Source: Novisyntrophococcus fermenticellae
GTDB taxonomy: Bacteria > Bacillota > Clostridia > Lachnospirales > Lachnospiraceae
Assembly: GCF_018866245.1 (NCBI RefSeq)
Contig: NZ_CP076458.1
Location: forward strand, 1,674,001 to 1,738,000
DNA length: 64,000 nucleotides
Direction: 5' to 3'
Part shown: piece by piece, positions 27,900 through 37,158 of the stretch
Layout: every line of letters begins with the position of its first letter
Numbering within the stretch: position 1 is the stretch's first letter
Program-made: the position numbers and the translations under genes
Notes under the pieces: model-generated
What the model was told of the DNA's origin: nothing
The model's input: the letters and a program-made list of their open reading frames with translations, nothing else
Database searches by the model: none

Positions 27900-30800
27900 C
27901 TACTTGCGCAGGCTTTCATAGAAAGCCTCAATCTGAGCCTGCTCACTGCTCAGACCCTTTTCCTCCAGCCGGGTGCTGAGCATCATCATCCGTTTGTAGT
28001 CATTTGGAATGATTTTTTTGAATCTTGGTATATAGTCCTGAAAAGAATCCAGTATCCTCTTTCCCTTTTTTGATTCCGTGGCATCTACATGTTTCTGAAT
28101 TAACATTCTTAACTCTTCTTTATCGTATTTATTTACAACCTTTTCAATTGAAATCATTTCTTTGTTCAGATTCCTGTATAAAGTATTATCTTCATCCAGC
28201 ACATAGGCAATTCCACCGCTCATTCCTGCCGCAAAATTCTTACCAGTCGGGCCAAGGACTACCACACGGCCACCTGTCATATATTCACATCCATGATCTC
28301 CAACGCCTTCGACGACAGCATATGCGCCTGAGTTCCGCACGCAGAAACGCTCTCCTGCAATACCACAGATATAAGCCTCTCCGCTGGTAGCTCCATAAAG
28401 TGCTACATTTCCGATAATAATATTTTCTTCGGCCTTAAAGTTAATATTCTTCGGTGGGAACACCACAAGCTTTCCACCGGATAAACCCTTACCAAAGTAG
28501 TCATTGGAATCGCCTGTCAGGTTTAAGGTAAGGCCTTTTGGAATAAATGCACCAAAGCTTTGTCCGCCGGAACCTGTACATACGATTTCATAGGTATCGT
28601 CTTTAAGTCCCTGACCGAATCTCCTGGTGATTTCAGAACCCAGTATCGTACCAAAGGTTCTGTCGGTATTTTCGACCTTTACCTGTACACTCTTTTTCTC
28701 ACCCTTTGTTAATGTCAGGGATTTCAGCAGCACTTTTTCATCCAGGGTTTTTTCCAGTTCAAAATCATAGACGGACGAGGGGTCAAAAGTCACCTTTTCC
28801 TCTTTTGCGTATGGATTTTCAAAAATCTGTGACAAATCTACACGGGACGCTTTCTCATCTGTTATTTTTTCATTTCTTTTTAGGCGGTCTGAGCGTCCCA
28901 CCATCTCATCAATGGTCCGAAATCCCAGTTTCGCCATATATTCGCGAAGCTCTTCTGCTATAAAATGCATGAAGTTAACCACGTATTCCGGTTTTCCTCT
29001 GAAGCGTTTTCTAAGCTTGGGATTCTGGGTTGCCACGCCTACAGGACAGGTATCCAGATTGCAGACACGCATCATCACACATCCCATTGTCACGAGGGGA
29101 GCCGTGGCAAAACCGAATTCTTCAGCTCCCAGAAGTGCGGCAATTGCCACATCTCTGCCACTCATGAGTTTACCATCGGTTTCAATCATGACCCGGTTAC
29201 GCAGCCCATTTTGAATCAATGTCTGATGAGTTTCAGCCAGTCCAAGTTCCCATGGAAGCCCGGCATTATGAATGGAGCTTCTGGGGGCTGCTCCCGTTCC
29301 TCCGTCATAACCGGAAATCAGTATTACCTGCGCACCAGCTTTTGCAACACCGGCTGCAACCGTTCCGACACCAGCCTCGGATACCAGCTTTACAGAGATT
29401 CTGGCATACTTATTGGCATTTTTCAGATCATATATTAACTGTGCCAGGTCTTCGATTGAATAGATATCATGATGCGGCGGTGGTGAAATCAGTGACACAC
29501 CTGGTGTGGAATGCCTGGTCTTGGCAATCCAGGGGTAAACCTTACCGGCTGGCAGATGTCCTCCTTCGCCCGGCTTCGCCCCCTGGGCCATCTTAATCTG
29601 AATCTCTTTGGAACTTACAAGATATTTGCTTGTAACACCAAACCTTCCAGACGCTACCTGTTTAATTGCCGAACATCTGCTGGAATCGTCCAGGCGGTCG
29701 GTACTCTCTCCACCTTCACCCGTGTTAGACTTTCCGTGTAAAAGATTCATGGCAATTGCAAGAGTCTCATGTGCTTCCTGTGAGATGGAACCATAGGACA
29801 TAGCTCCGGTCTTGAATCTTTTTACGATGGAATCAACACTTTCCACTTCTTCCAGCGGAATTGGATTCTCGGTGTATTTAAAATCCATAAGGCTTCGTAA
29901 ATACCCGGATTCCTCCTGATCAATCATTTCTGTATATTGCTTAAACATCTGATAGTCATTTCGCCATGCAGACTGCTGAAGCAGATGAATAGTCTCCGGA
30001 TTATATCTGTGTTCCTCGCCCTGGCCTCTGCTCTTGTGCCTTCCTATACTGTCCAGTGTCAGATCCGTGTCGAGACCCAGTGGATCGAATGCCTCCGAAT
30101 GTCTTGTATCCACATCCTTTGCAATATCATCAAGTGTAATCCCTTCTACACGGCTTACTGTATTCGTGAAATACCGGTCAATCACCTTACTTGAGATACC
30201 GATAGCTTCAAATATCTGGGACCCCTGATAAGACTGAATCGTAGAAATTCCCATCTTGGAAGCGATTTTGACGATTCCGCTTAAAATTGCCTTCGTATAA
30301 TCATTTACCGCCGCATAGTAATCCTTCGCAATCATCTTATTTTCAATCAGATCCTGAATCGTATCAAGCGCAAGATAGGGATTGATTGCACTTGCACCGT
30401 AACCTAATAAAGTTGCAAAATGATGTACTTCTCTCGGCTCTCCGGATTCCAGGATAATTCCCAGTGCAGTTCTTTTCTTCGTACGTACCAGATGCTGATG
30501 GACTGCAGATACGGCCAGAAGAGATGGAATTGCCACATGATTTTCGTCTACCCCTCTGTCTGTCAGCACCAGAATATTGGCACCCTGACGATATGCTTTA
30601 TCCACTTCTACAAACAGGTGATCAATTGCGCGCTCTAAAGGCGTACTCTTATAGTAAATAATGGGCACTTCTACAACCTTGAATCCGTTTACCTTCATGT
30701 TTTTCAGTTTCAGCATATCTGTATTGTTTAAAATTGGATTATTGATTGTAAGCATTTTACAGTTTTCGGGACATTCCTTCAGAAGATTTCCTTCTTTTCC

Positions 30801-32435
30801 CAGATACACTCTGGTAGAAGTCACAACTTCTTCACGAATGCAGTCAATTGGCGGATTTGTAACCTGGGCAAACAGTTGTTTGAAATAATTGAACAACGGT
30901 TGATGCTCTTTTGACAATACCGGAAGAGGAGTGTCTACACCCATGGCTCCAATTCCTTCCGAACCGTTCAGCGCCATGTTGCGGATTGAGGTTCGATACT
31001 CTTCATAGCTGTAACCAAAGGCTTTCCAGAGACGATTACGTTCTTCCTTTGTATAGCTATGTACACGTATATTGGGTATCTTAAGGTCATTGAACTGTAT
31101 CAGATTACTGTCCAGCCATTCCCCGTAAGGCTGTTTACCGGCGTAAAACTCTTTCAGTTCATTGTCATCAATCACCCGCTTTTGCAGTGTATCCACCAGA
31201 AGCATCTTGCCTGGGTGAAGCCGTTCTTTTTTTACGATGTTTTCTGTCGGAACAGGAAGTACACCTACTTCAGAAGCCAATATCAGATAGTCATCATCGG
31301 TAATATAATATCGGGAAGGACGAAGACCATTTCTATCAAGTACTGCTCCTACCTGATCGCCATCTGTAAAGACAATTGCGGCAGGCCCGTCCCATGGCTC
31401 CATCATTGTAGCATAATATTGATAGAAATCCCGCTTTTCCATGGAAATTGTTTCATTGTTCGCCCATGGTTCCGGTATGGCAATCATCACTGCCAGGGGC
31501 AGATCCATCCCGCTCATCACAAGAAATTCCAGTGTATTATCAAGCATTGCAGAATCTGATCCCTGCGCATTAATCACCGGGAGAACCTTATCCATCCCAT
31601 CTTTCAGATAATCAGAATCCATGGTTTCTTCCCGGGCAAGCATCTTGTCCGCATTTCCACGTATGGTATTGATTTCACCATTATGTACAATCAATCGGTT
31701 GGGGTGTGCCCGTTCCCAGCTGGGATTTGTATTTGTCGAAAACCTTGAGTGTACAATAGCAATCGCAGATTCATATGCTTTATCCTGAAGATCCCGGAAG
31801 AAAGTACGCAGCTGTCCGACAAGAAACATCCCCTTGTATACAATCGTACGGCTGGACAATGACACTACATAGGTGTTGTCATTACTCTGTTCAAATACCC
31901 TGCGAACCACATAAAGCATTCGGTCAAATTCCAGTCCCCTGGCCACATCCTTGGGTTTCTTAATAAATGCCTGTTCTATATAAGGCATGCATTCTCTGGC
32001 TTTATGCCCAAGTACTTCGGGTATGGTCGGAACTGTTCTCCATCCTAAAAATTCCAGACCCTCTTTTTGAACGATGACCTCAAACATCTTTTTGGCCTGA
32101 TTCCGTTCCATCTCCTGCTGTGGGAAGAAGAACATACCGATACCATATTCTCTCTCTTCTCCTAAAAAAATGCCGAGGGATTCGCAGGTCTTCTGAAAGA
32201 ATTTGTGCGAGATCTGCAACAAAATTCCTACTCCATCACCTGTTTTTCCCTCGGCGTCCTTGCCGGCTCTATGTTCCAAATTTTCAACTATCTTTAAAGC
32301 ATTCTCAACTGTTTCATGGGTTTTTAGCCCTTTGATATTCACCACTGCACCGATACCGCAATTATCATGTTCGAACTGAGGTCGGTATAAACCGGGCAGC
32401 TTCTGGTCTCGGGCACATGCAAATTTCTGTGTCAT
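27900..32435 (-). CDS. gltB: glutamate synthase large subunit
   Basis: The 1511-residue protein transfers the amide of glutamine to 2-oxoglutarate. A class II glutaminase domain begins at Cys26 (HDNCGIGAVV) after a short propeptide. Then come the central domain, the FMN-binding synthase domain (HDIYSIEDLAQLIYDLK, GYDGGTGAAP), the cysteines CNLDTCPVGVATQ for the [3Fe-4S] cluster, and the C-terminal beta-helix domain. The ATG at 32435 is eight bases after AGAAGG; a TTG two codons earlier is also possible. It opens the operon gltB-gltD-glnA-ANTAR-dapL. Confidence 0.96.
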   Translation of the reverse strand: MTQKFACARDQKLPGLYRPQFEHDNCGIGAVVNIKGLKTHETVENALKIVENLEHRAGKDAEGKTGDGVGILLQISHKFFQKTCESLGIFLGEEREYGIGMFFFPQQEMERNQAKKMFEVIVQKEGLEFLGWRTVPTIPEVLGHKARECMPYIEQAFIKKPKDVARGLEFDRMLYVVRRVFEQSNDNTYVVSLSSRTIVYKGMFLVGQLRTFFRDLQDKAYESAIAIVHSRFSTNTNPSWERAHPNRLIVHNGEINTIRGNADKMLAREETMDSDYLKDGMDKVLPVINAQGSDSAMLDNTLEFLVMSGMDLPLAVMIAIPEPWANNETISMEKRDFYQYYATMMEPWDGPAAIVFTDGDQVGAVLDRNGLRPSRYYITDDDYLILASEVGVLPVPTENIVKKERLHPGKMLLVDTLQKRVIDDNELKEFYAGKQPYGEWLDSNLIQFNDLKIPNIRVHSYTKEERNRLWKAFGYSYEEYRTSIRNMALNGSEGIGAMGVDTPLPVLSKEHQPLFNYFKQLFAQVTNPPIDCIREEVVTSTRVYLGKEGNLLKECPENCKMLTINNPILNNTDMLKLKNMKVNGFKVVEVPIIYYKSTPLERAIDHLFVEVDKAYRQGANILVLTDRGVDENHVAIPSLLAVSAVHQHLVRTKKRTALGIILESGEPREVHHFATLLGYGASAINPYLALDTIQDLIENKMIAKDYYAAVNDYTKAILSGIVKIASKMGISTIQSYQGSQIFEAIGISSKVIDRYFTNTVSRVEGITLDDIAKDVDTRHSEAFDPLGLDTDLTLDSIGRHKSRGQGEEHRYNPETIHLLQQSAWRNDYQMFKQYTEMIDQEESGYLRSLMDFKYTENPIPLEEVESVDSIVKRFKTGAMSYGSISQEAHETLAIAMNLLHGKSNTGEGGESTDRLDDSSRCSAIKQVASGRFGVTSKYLVSSKEIQIKMAQGAKPGEGGHLPAGKVYPWIAKTRHSTPGVSLISPPPHHDIYSIEDLAQLIYDLKNANKYARISVKLVSEAGVGTVAAGVAKAGAQVILISGYDGGTGAAPRSSIHNAGLPWELGLAETHQTLIQNGLRNRVMIETDGKLMSGRDVAIAALLGAEEFGFATAPLVTMGCVMMRVCNLDTCPVGVATQNPKLRKRFRGKPEYVVNFMHFIAEELREYMAKLGFRTIDEMVGRSDRLKRNEKITDEKASRVDLSQIFENPYAKEEKVTFDPSSVYDFELEKTLDEKVLLKSLTLTKGEKKSVQVKVENTDRTFGTILGSEITRRFGQGLKDDTYEIVCTGSGGQSFGAFIPKGLTLNLTGDSNDYFGKGLSGGKLVVFPPKNINFKAEENIIIGNVALYGATSGEAYICGIAGERFCVRNSGAYAVVEGVGDHGCEYMTGGRVVVLGPTGKNFAAGMSGGIAYVLDEDNTLYRNLNKEMISIEKVVNKYDKEELRMLIQKHVDATESKKGKRILDSFQDYIPRFKKIIPNDYKRMMMLSTRLEEKGLSSEQAQIEAFYESLRK

Positions 32436-32466
32436 ATGCAAAACCTTCTTTCTTGAATTTGAGATT

Positions 32467-32495
32467 ACTATATAACAAAAAAGAAGATTTGTAAA
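32467..32495 (-). promoter_or_regulatory. promoter of the gltB operon
   Basis: Minus strand: -35 TTTACA (32490-32495), 17-base spacer, -10 TATAGT (32467-32472). The leader to the ATG is only about 25 bases, too short for a riboswitch. Confidence 0.6.
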
Positions 32496-32564
32496 GTACT
32501 AATTTAACTTTTTTAAGTTTTTATTGTTCTTTTCAAATTATTTAACGTATTGCATACAAAATCA

Positions 32565-34172
32565 TTATTTTGTTTTGCATGCAACGGCAGCTGCAATCAG
32601 GCCTTTAAACAGAGGATGCGGTCTGTTGGGACGGCTCTTAAGCTCTGGATGTCCTTGTGTGCCTATGAAAAACGGATGATTCGGAAGTTCAATCATCTCT
32701 ACAATTCTTCCATCCGGAGATAAACCGGATAATAGCATCCCGTGTTCCTGTAATGCTTTTCGGTAATCGTTATTTACCTCATAACGATGTCTGTGACGTT
32801 CCTGGATTTCTTCCGCCTGGTATAGCTCGTACGCTTTACTGTTTTTTTTCAGTACACAAGGGTATGCTCCTAACCTTAATGTCCCACCGATATCCACAAT
32901 ACCGTCCTGTTCAGGCATCAGTGAAATTACCGGGTGCATGGTGTCCGGATTCAATTCTATACTGTGCGCATCATGATATCCTACAACGTCTCTCGCAAAT
33001 TCCACAATTGCAAGCTGCATACCAAGACAGATACCCAGGAATGGAACATGATGTGTTCTGGCGTAACCGATAGCTACGATTTTACCTTCTATTCCCCGGT
33101 CTCCAAATCCTCCGGGTACCAGGATACCATCTGTATCTTTCAGAATTTCTTCCACATTTCCAGAATTTAATAATTCGGAATCCACCCAACGAATCTGTAC
33201 ATTTGCATGCTCCGCGATACCTCCGTGCTTCAGAGCTTCTGCTACGGAAAGATAGGCATCATGTAACTGTATATATTTTCCAACCAGTGCTATGGTTACG
33301 TCTTTGTCAGGATTACGGAGTGCTTCGACCATCTGTGTCCAGTCGGAAAGATCTGGTTCCCTGCCTGGCAGCTGCAGGCATTCACAGACTACCTGTGCCA
33401 GGTTCTCCTTTTCCATAGCAAGGGGTGCTTCGTATAGATATTCCACATCCAGATTTTGAAGCACATGACTGCTGGGAACATTGCAGAATAATGCAATCTT
33501 ATCTTTCAGTTCTATTGTAAGAGGCAGTTCTGAACGGCACACCAGAATATCCGGACGTATACCCATACCCTGAAGTTCCTTCACGCTGGCCTGCGTCGGC
33601 TTCGTCTTCATCTCTCCGGATGCTTTAAGGTAAGGAATCAAAGTTACATGGATAAGAATCGCATTTTCACGCCCTACATCATGCTGAAACTGGCGAATTG
33701 CTTCCAGAAATGGCTGGCTTTCGATATCACCTACCGTACCTCCCACCTCTATAATTGCAATTCTTTCCTCATCTACATCCTTTCCGCGGTAAAAGCGGCT
33801 TTTAATTTCATTCGTAATATGTGGAATTACCTGAACGGTTCCACCGCCAAAGTCGCCACGGCGCTCTTTTTGCAGCACGCTCCAGTAAATCTTCCCTGTA
33901 GTCACATTCGAATTCTTATCCAGACTTTCATCAATAAATCGTTCATAATGACCGAGATCCAGATCAGTCTCAGTACCATCATCTGTTACGAAGACCTCAC
34001 CATGCTGTATTGGATTCATGGTTCCCGGATCAATATTGATATAGGGGTCAAATTTCTGCATTGTCACCTTATATCCCCGAGCTTTCAACAATCTTCCCAG
34101 CGAAGCCGCGGTAATGCCTTTTCCAAGCCCGGACACCACACCACCTGTTACGAACACATATTTAACTCCCAT
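32565..34172 (-). CDS. pyrG: CTP synthase
   Basis: The 535-residue enzyme aminates UTP to CTP using glutamine. The synthetase domain starts [20 protein letters not shown]. The C-terminal class I glutaminase domain has the nucleophile in [14 protein letters not shown] and the GHPELKSRP His/Glu pair. Its length is normal. AGGAGG is close upstream, and its promoter (34255-34284) diverges from that of purF. Confidence 0.97.
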   Translation of the reverse strand: MGVKYVFVTGGVVSGLGKGITAASLGRLLKARGYKVTMQKFDPYINIDPGTMNPIQHGEVFVTDDGTETDLDLGHYERFIDESLDKNSNVTTGKIYWSVLQKERRGDFGGGTVQVIPHITNEIKSRFYRGKDVDEERIAIIEVGGTVGDIESQPFLEAIRQFQHDVGRENAILIHVTLIPYLKASGEMKTKPTQASVKELQGMGIRPDILVCRSELPLTIELKDKIALFCNVPSSHVLQNLDVEYLYEAPLAMEKENLAQVVCECLQLPGREPDLSDWTQMVEALRNPDKDVTIALVGKYIQLHDAYLSVAEALKHGGIAEHANVQIRWVDSELLNSGNVEEILKDTDGILVPGGFGDRGIEGKIVAIGYARTHHVPFLGICLGMQLAIVEFARDVVGYHDAHSIELNPDTMHPVISLMPEQDGIVDIGGTLRLGAYPCVLKKNSKAYELYQAEEIQERHRHRYEVNNDYRKALQEHGMLLSGLSPDGRIVEMIELPNHPFFIGTQGHPELKSRPNRPHPLFKGLIAAAVACKTK

Positions 34173-34254
34173 AAATGTCCTCCTGTTCTCTTTACTCCAT
34201 TTTATCGATATTCAGATAATTCACATGTCTAAACTGTAACAAAATACGGAATCC

Positions 34255-34284
34255 ATTATATACCCAACTCTGCTTAAATTACAA
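34255..34284 (-). promoter_or_regulatory. pyrG promoter
   Basis: Minus strand: -35 TTGTAA (34279-34284), 18-base spacer, consensus -10 TATAAT (34255-34260). The leader of about 75 bases contains no obvious G-rich reiterative start or attenuator. Confidence 0.55.
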
Positions 34285-34302
34285 ACTTTTTTTACTTTTT
34301 TC

Positions 34303-34331
34303 TTGTATATCATCTCTGATTTATGTATAAT
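34303..34331 (+). promoter_or_regulatory. purF promoter
   Basis: -35 TTGTAT (34303-34308), 17-base spacer, consensus -10 TATAAT (34326-34331). It diverges from pyrG. I see no purine riboswitch or PurR-box pair here. Confidence 0.55.
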
Positions 34332-34411
34332 ATATCCGTGTGTTATAAGTTATTCTAAATAACATAATGATATTTATCTGTATATCTTATAAAACAAAAG
34401 GGAGTAATGCA

Positions 34412-35839
34412 ATGGAAAATGCCAAAATGCTTTCGACCGGTTTAAGAGAGGAATGTGGTGTCTTCGGTGTCTATGATTTGGATGGCAATGATGTCAGTAC
34501 CTCTATCTATTACGGACTTTCTGCCTTGCAGCACAGAGGGCAGGAAGCCTGCGGTATTGCAGTCTCAGATACAAGTGGCCCTAAGGGACGTGTAGCCTCC
34601 TATAAAGGTTTGGGACTGGTTCATGAAGTATTCAGGGAATCAAAATTAGACGAATTAAAAGGTAATATAGGAGTGGGACATGTACGCTATGCCACCAGCG
34701 GTTCCTCTACCGTGGAAAATGCCCAGCCCCTGGTTTTGAGGTATATGAAAGGTTCCCTGTCACTTGCTCATAACGGAAACCTGGTGAATGCCTATGAACT
34801 CCGTGAGCAAATGGAACAGGAAGGATCTATCTTTCATACCTCTATAGATTCCGAGGTAATTGCCTATGCAATCGCAAAAGAGCGCATCCACTCCAAAACC
34901 GTGGAAGATGCTATCCGCAAGGCAGTGAAAAGAATTCAGGGTGCCTATGGGCTGATTGTGATGAGTCCCAGAAAGCTCATCGGAGTACGGGATCCTTATG
35001 GTCTGAAACCACTTTGTATAGGGAAGGCAGATCATACATACATAATGGCCTCTGAAAGTTGCGCTATTACTTCTCTGGGCGGAGAAGTCATCCGTGACGT
35101 GGAACCGGGAGAAATTGTTACTATTGATAAGGAGGGCAGCATTCACTCTTCCTTTATCCGTCACGAAGTAAATCACGCCCATTGTATTTTTGAATATATT
35201 TATTTTGCCAGACTTGACAGCCACATTGACAACATCAGCGTCTACGAGTCCCGAATCAAGGCGGGTGCATCTCTTGCGAAATCTCACCCTGTAGAGGCTG
35301 ATCTTGTCGTTGGTGTTCCTGACTCGGGGCTCACCGCTGCAAAAGGATATTCTGAAGCCTCCGGTATCCCTTTTGGATTTGCATTTCATAAAAACAGCTA
35401 CGTCGGCCGTACCTTTATCAAACCAACCCAAAAAGACAGAGAATCCAGTGTGAAAATTAAACTGAGTGTTTTAGACTCTGTGGTGAGGGGAAAAAGAATC
35501 GTTCTGGTAGATGATTCTATTGTTCGCGGAACCACAATTGAAAATATTATCCGGATGATGAAACAGGCCGGTGCACTAGAAGTACATGTAAGAATCAGTT
35601 CTCCGCCGTTTTTATATCCATGCTATTTTGGCACAGATGTACCTTCCAATCAACAGTTAATTGCTTCATCACATTCCGAAGAGCAGATCCGGTCGATGAT
35701 TGGAGCGGATTCATTGGGCTATATGCCAATTGAAGAACTACAAAATATGGTTGGAAATCTGCCAATCTGTAAAGCGTGTTTTGATCAAAAATATCCCATG
35801 CTTGTTCCGGACCACGAAATCCGTAATCTTTTGGAATAA
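34412..35839 (+). CDS. purF: amidophosphoribosyltransferase
   Basis: The 475-residue enzyme starts purine synthesis by making phosphoribosylamine from PRPP and glutamine. A 14-residue propeptide precedes the nucleophile Cys15 (EECGVFGVYD). The PRTase domain has IVLVDDSIVRGTT. Cysteines matching the [4Fe-4S] ligands of the B. subtilis enzyme are present (HCIFEY, YPCYFG, ICKACFDQKYP), so it belongs to the Fe-S class. The ATG at 34412 is seven bases after GGGAG. It stands apart from other pur genes here. Confidence 0.96.
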   Translation: MENAKMLSTGLREECGVFGVYDLDGNDVSTSIYYGLSALQHRGQEACGIAVSDTSGPKGRVASYKGLGLVHEVFRESKLDELKGNIGVGHVRYATSGSSTVENAQPLVLRYMKGSLSLAHNGNLVNAYELREQMEQEGSIFHTSIDSEVIAYAIAKERIHSKTVEDAIRKAVKRIQGAYGLIVMSPRKLIGVRDPYGLKPLCIGKADHTYIMASESCAITSLGGEVIRDVEPGEIVTIDKEGSIHSSFIRHEVNHAHCIFEYIYFARLDSHIDNISVYESRIKAGASLAKSHPVEADLVVGVPDSGLTAAKGYSEASGIPFGFAFHKNSYVGRTFIKPTQKDRESSVKIKLSVLDSVVRGKRIVLVDDSIVRGTTIENIIRMMKQAGALEVHVRISSPPFLYPCYFGTDVPSNQQLIASSHSEEQIRSMIGADSLGYMPIEELQNMVGNLPICKACFDQKYPMLVPDHEIRNLLE

Positions 35840-35872
35840 AAAGTATATTTCAGGAAAATCAAAAAAACTGTA

Positions 35873-35900
35873 ACCATACTGTCACCATGTTCATAACCTA
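35873..35900 (+). promoter_or_regulatory. candidate sigma-K promoter of the cysteine-rich gene
   Basis: AC (35873-35874), 17 bases, then CATAACCTA (35892-35900). This fits the mother-cell sigma-K pattern AC-N16/17-CATANNNTA exactly. It lies 34 bases before the start codon. No sigma-A pair of similar quality is present. Confidence 0.45.
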
Positions 35901-35934
35901 AAGTGTAAATAAAAGTTTCTCTGGAGGATGTAAC

Positions 35935-36216
35935 ATGAGTGATTTAAGTGCTACGAATTGTGGTTGTGGATGTGACAGCGGATGTGACAGCGGATGCGGC
36001 GGCGGATGTGACAGCGGATGTGGCGGCGGATGTGGCAATACTTCTCCTGGATTTGCCGGGAATAGCTGCATATGGATAATTCTTCTGCTTTGCTGCTGTG
36101 GCGGTTTTGGAAACAGCGGATGTGGCAACAGCGGTTGCGGCAACAATGGATGGGGTAATGACAGCTGCATATGGATAATTCTTCTGCTTTGCTGCTGTGG
36201 CGGTTTCGGCTGCTGA
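35935..36216 (+). CDS. cysteine/glycine-rich small protein with duplicated hydrophobic block (chorion class HCB protein 13-like)
   Basis: The 93-residue protein contains 19 cysteines. Residues 9-34 are four-residue units (CDSG, CGGG) repeated six times. Then a hydrophobic block SCIWIILLLCCCGGFG occurs twice (near 44-59 and 77-92), separated by a Gly/Asn/Cys linker. The block is too short and too Cys-rich for a normal membrane helix. Similar small proteins in clostridial genomes carry the label chorion class high-cysteine protein, without known function. GGAGG lies seven bases before the ATG. The sigma-K-like promoter suggests a spore-coat or mother-cell product. Confidence 0.8.
   Translation: MSDLSATNCGCGCDSGCDSGCGGGCDSGCGGGCGNTSPGFAGNSCIWIILLLCCCGGFGNSGCGNSGCGNNGWGNDSCIWIILLLCCCGGFGC
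36064..36206 (+). repeat. two 44-base direct repeats inside the cysteine-rich gene
   Basis: Bases 36064-36107 and 36163-36206 are identical over 44 bases, 99 bases apart (33 codons, in frame). Identity also at wobble positions indicates a recent internal duplication or gene conversion. Confidence 0.9.
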
Positions 36217-36230
36217 TTTTTAAATAATTA

Positions 36231-36260
36231 TGGCCGCCATACCAACAAGTATGGCGGCCA
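36231..36260. terminator. hairpin after the cysteine-rich gene
   Basis: TGGCCGCCATAC and GTATGGCGGCCA form a perfect 12-pair stem with a six-base loop, 15 bases after the stop codon. The T-run is weak on both sides, so the hairpin may also protect mRNA 3' ends. It also lies just past the end of the 48-residue minus-strand gene. Confidence 0.65.
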
Positions 36261-36265
36261 CAATT

Positions 36266-36412
36266 CTATTTACGCTTATTAGCGGAGCTTTTTATAATTT
36301 TATTTTCATAATCCTTCTTTCTTTTCTTTTCTTCCCTTTTTTGCATACATTCCAAATCTATCTCATAAATTGCATTATCCTCGATGATAAGTCTGGTCTT
36401 CTCTTCCTTCAT
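36266..36412 (-). CDS. possible 48-residue charged protein
   Basis: The frame starts MKEEKTRLIIEDNAIYEIDL, continues to a Lys/Arg/Glu-rich stretch and ends in SSANKRK. AAAGGAA lies seven bases before the ATG, and the stop is followed by the hairpin at 36231-36260. There is no signal peptide or membrane segment; the middle is predicted to be a highly charged helix. The plus-strand frame over the same bases (36230-36535) starts inside the hairpin and is less credible. I do not recognise a family. Confidence 0.5.
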   Translation of the reverse strand: MKEEKTRLIIEDNAIYEIDLECMQKREEKKRKKDYENKIIKSSANKRK

Positions 36413-36451
36413 GTGCGATTTCCTTTTTCTTTATATATTATGTATCTTTGT

Positions 36452-36481
36452 TCATACTTTCCACTCCTGATTCATATTATA
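36452..36481 (+). promoter_or_regulatory. candidate sigma-E-like promoter of the Asn-Met repeat gene
   Basis: TCATACTT (36452-36459), 13 bases, then CATATTATA (36473-36481). The first element fits the sigma-E -35 pattern at most positions. The second fits CATANNNTA (sigma-K) fully and the sigma-E -10 partly. It ends 26 bases before the start codon. Confidence 0.35.
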
Positions 36482-36507
36482 AATAGAAAACCCGTGAGGA
36501 TCAGACC

Positions 36508-37158
36508 ATGGACGAACTACATGGACAACGCATGACTCCTTTTGACCAGATGATCAGTGATGACGGCCTGCAGATTCTAAAAGCTTCTATTCCGTATGTT
36601 CCAACACGTATGCAAGGGATGCTTTCCATCTTTGCAAAGGTGAAAGAACTTCAGAATGTACTATCCTTCTCCAGAAGGCTGCCTTCCATGCACATGGCAT
36701 CACAGGAAGGACATGGTTCCATGATGGAGATGTTTCAGGATATCGGGCAGTACACAAACGGTAGTATGAAGGGAACTTTTGACAATTTAAATTCCATGTT
36801 ATCCATGATGCAGATGTTTCAATCGTTTCAAAATTCAGATGCAGGGGGTATGGATTTCAGCAATATGAGTAATATGAATCCAGGCAATATGAATTCTACG
36901 AATATGAGTTATACAAATCCGGAAAATATGGATTTTGGCAATACAATGAATACAGACTTTCCGAATTTTAATTTTTCTGATATGGAATTTCCGGATATGA
37001 ATGTTCCAAATATGGACATTCCGAATATAGATGAGCAGGAAATGGATGCTCAGGATAAAGATGTTCAGGATATCATGGATTCTTTTATGTCAGGCAAAGA
37101 ATCAGAACAGGAACAGCAACAATTCAGCCAAGAAGAGGAGGATATAAATTATGAATGA
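36508..37158 (+). CDS. unrecognised protein with Asn-Met/Asp-Phe repeat tract
   Basis: The 216-residue protein has three parts. The N-terminal 75 residues look folded and helical (FDQMISDDGLQILKASIPYV...). A Met-rich segment follows (75-110). Then comes a low-complexity tract (about 112-175) of short units such as SNMNPG, STNMSY and PDMNVPNMDIPN. The C-terminus is acidic and Gln-rich. There is no signal peptide. The start has TGAGGA seven bases upstream. The end overlaps the next gene by 8 bases, so the two are translationally coupled and may interact. I do not recognise the family; a sporulation link is suggested only by the promoter. Confidence 0.75.
   Translation: MDELHGQRMTPFDQMISDDGLQILKASIPYVPTRMQGMLSIFAKVKELQNVLSFSRRLPSMHMASQEGHGSMMEMFQDIGQYTNGSMKGTFDNLNSMLSMMQMFQSFQNSDAGGMDFSNMSNMNPGNMNSTNMSYTNPENMDFGNTMNTDFPNFNFSDMEFPDMNVPNMDIPNIDEQEMDAQDKDVQDIMDSFMSGKESEQEQQQFSQEEEDINYE

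Noticed and set aside
34173..34411. Purine riboswitch or PurR boxes between pyrG and purF
   Set aside because: The interval holds two ordinary promoters, but no conserved purine aptamer core or paired PurR boxes could be found.
35950..36040. Short regular repeats that could look like a CRISPR or satellite array
   Set aside because: The 12-base units are codon repeats (Cys-Asp-Ser-Gly, Cys-Gly-Gly-Gly) in one reading frame; there are no spacers.
36230..36535. Plus-strand frame of 101 codons after the cysteine-rich gene
   Set aside because: It starts inside the terminator hairpin, lacks a ribosome site, and its hydrophobic composition is what the antisense of the Lys/Glu-rich 48-residue frame would give.
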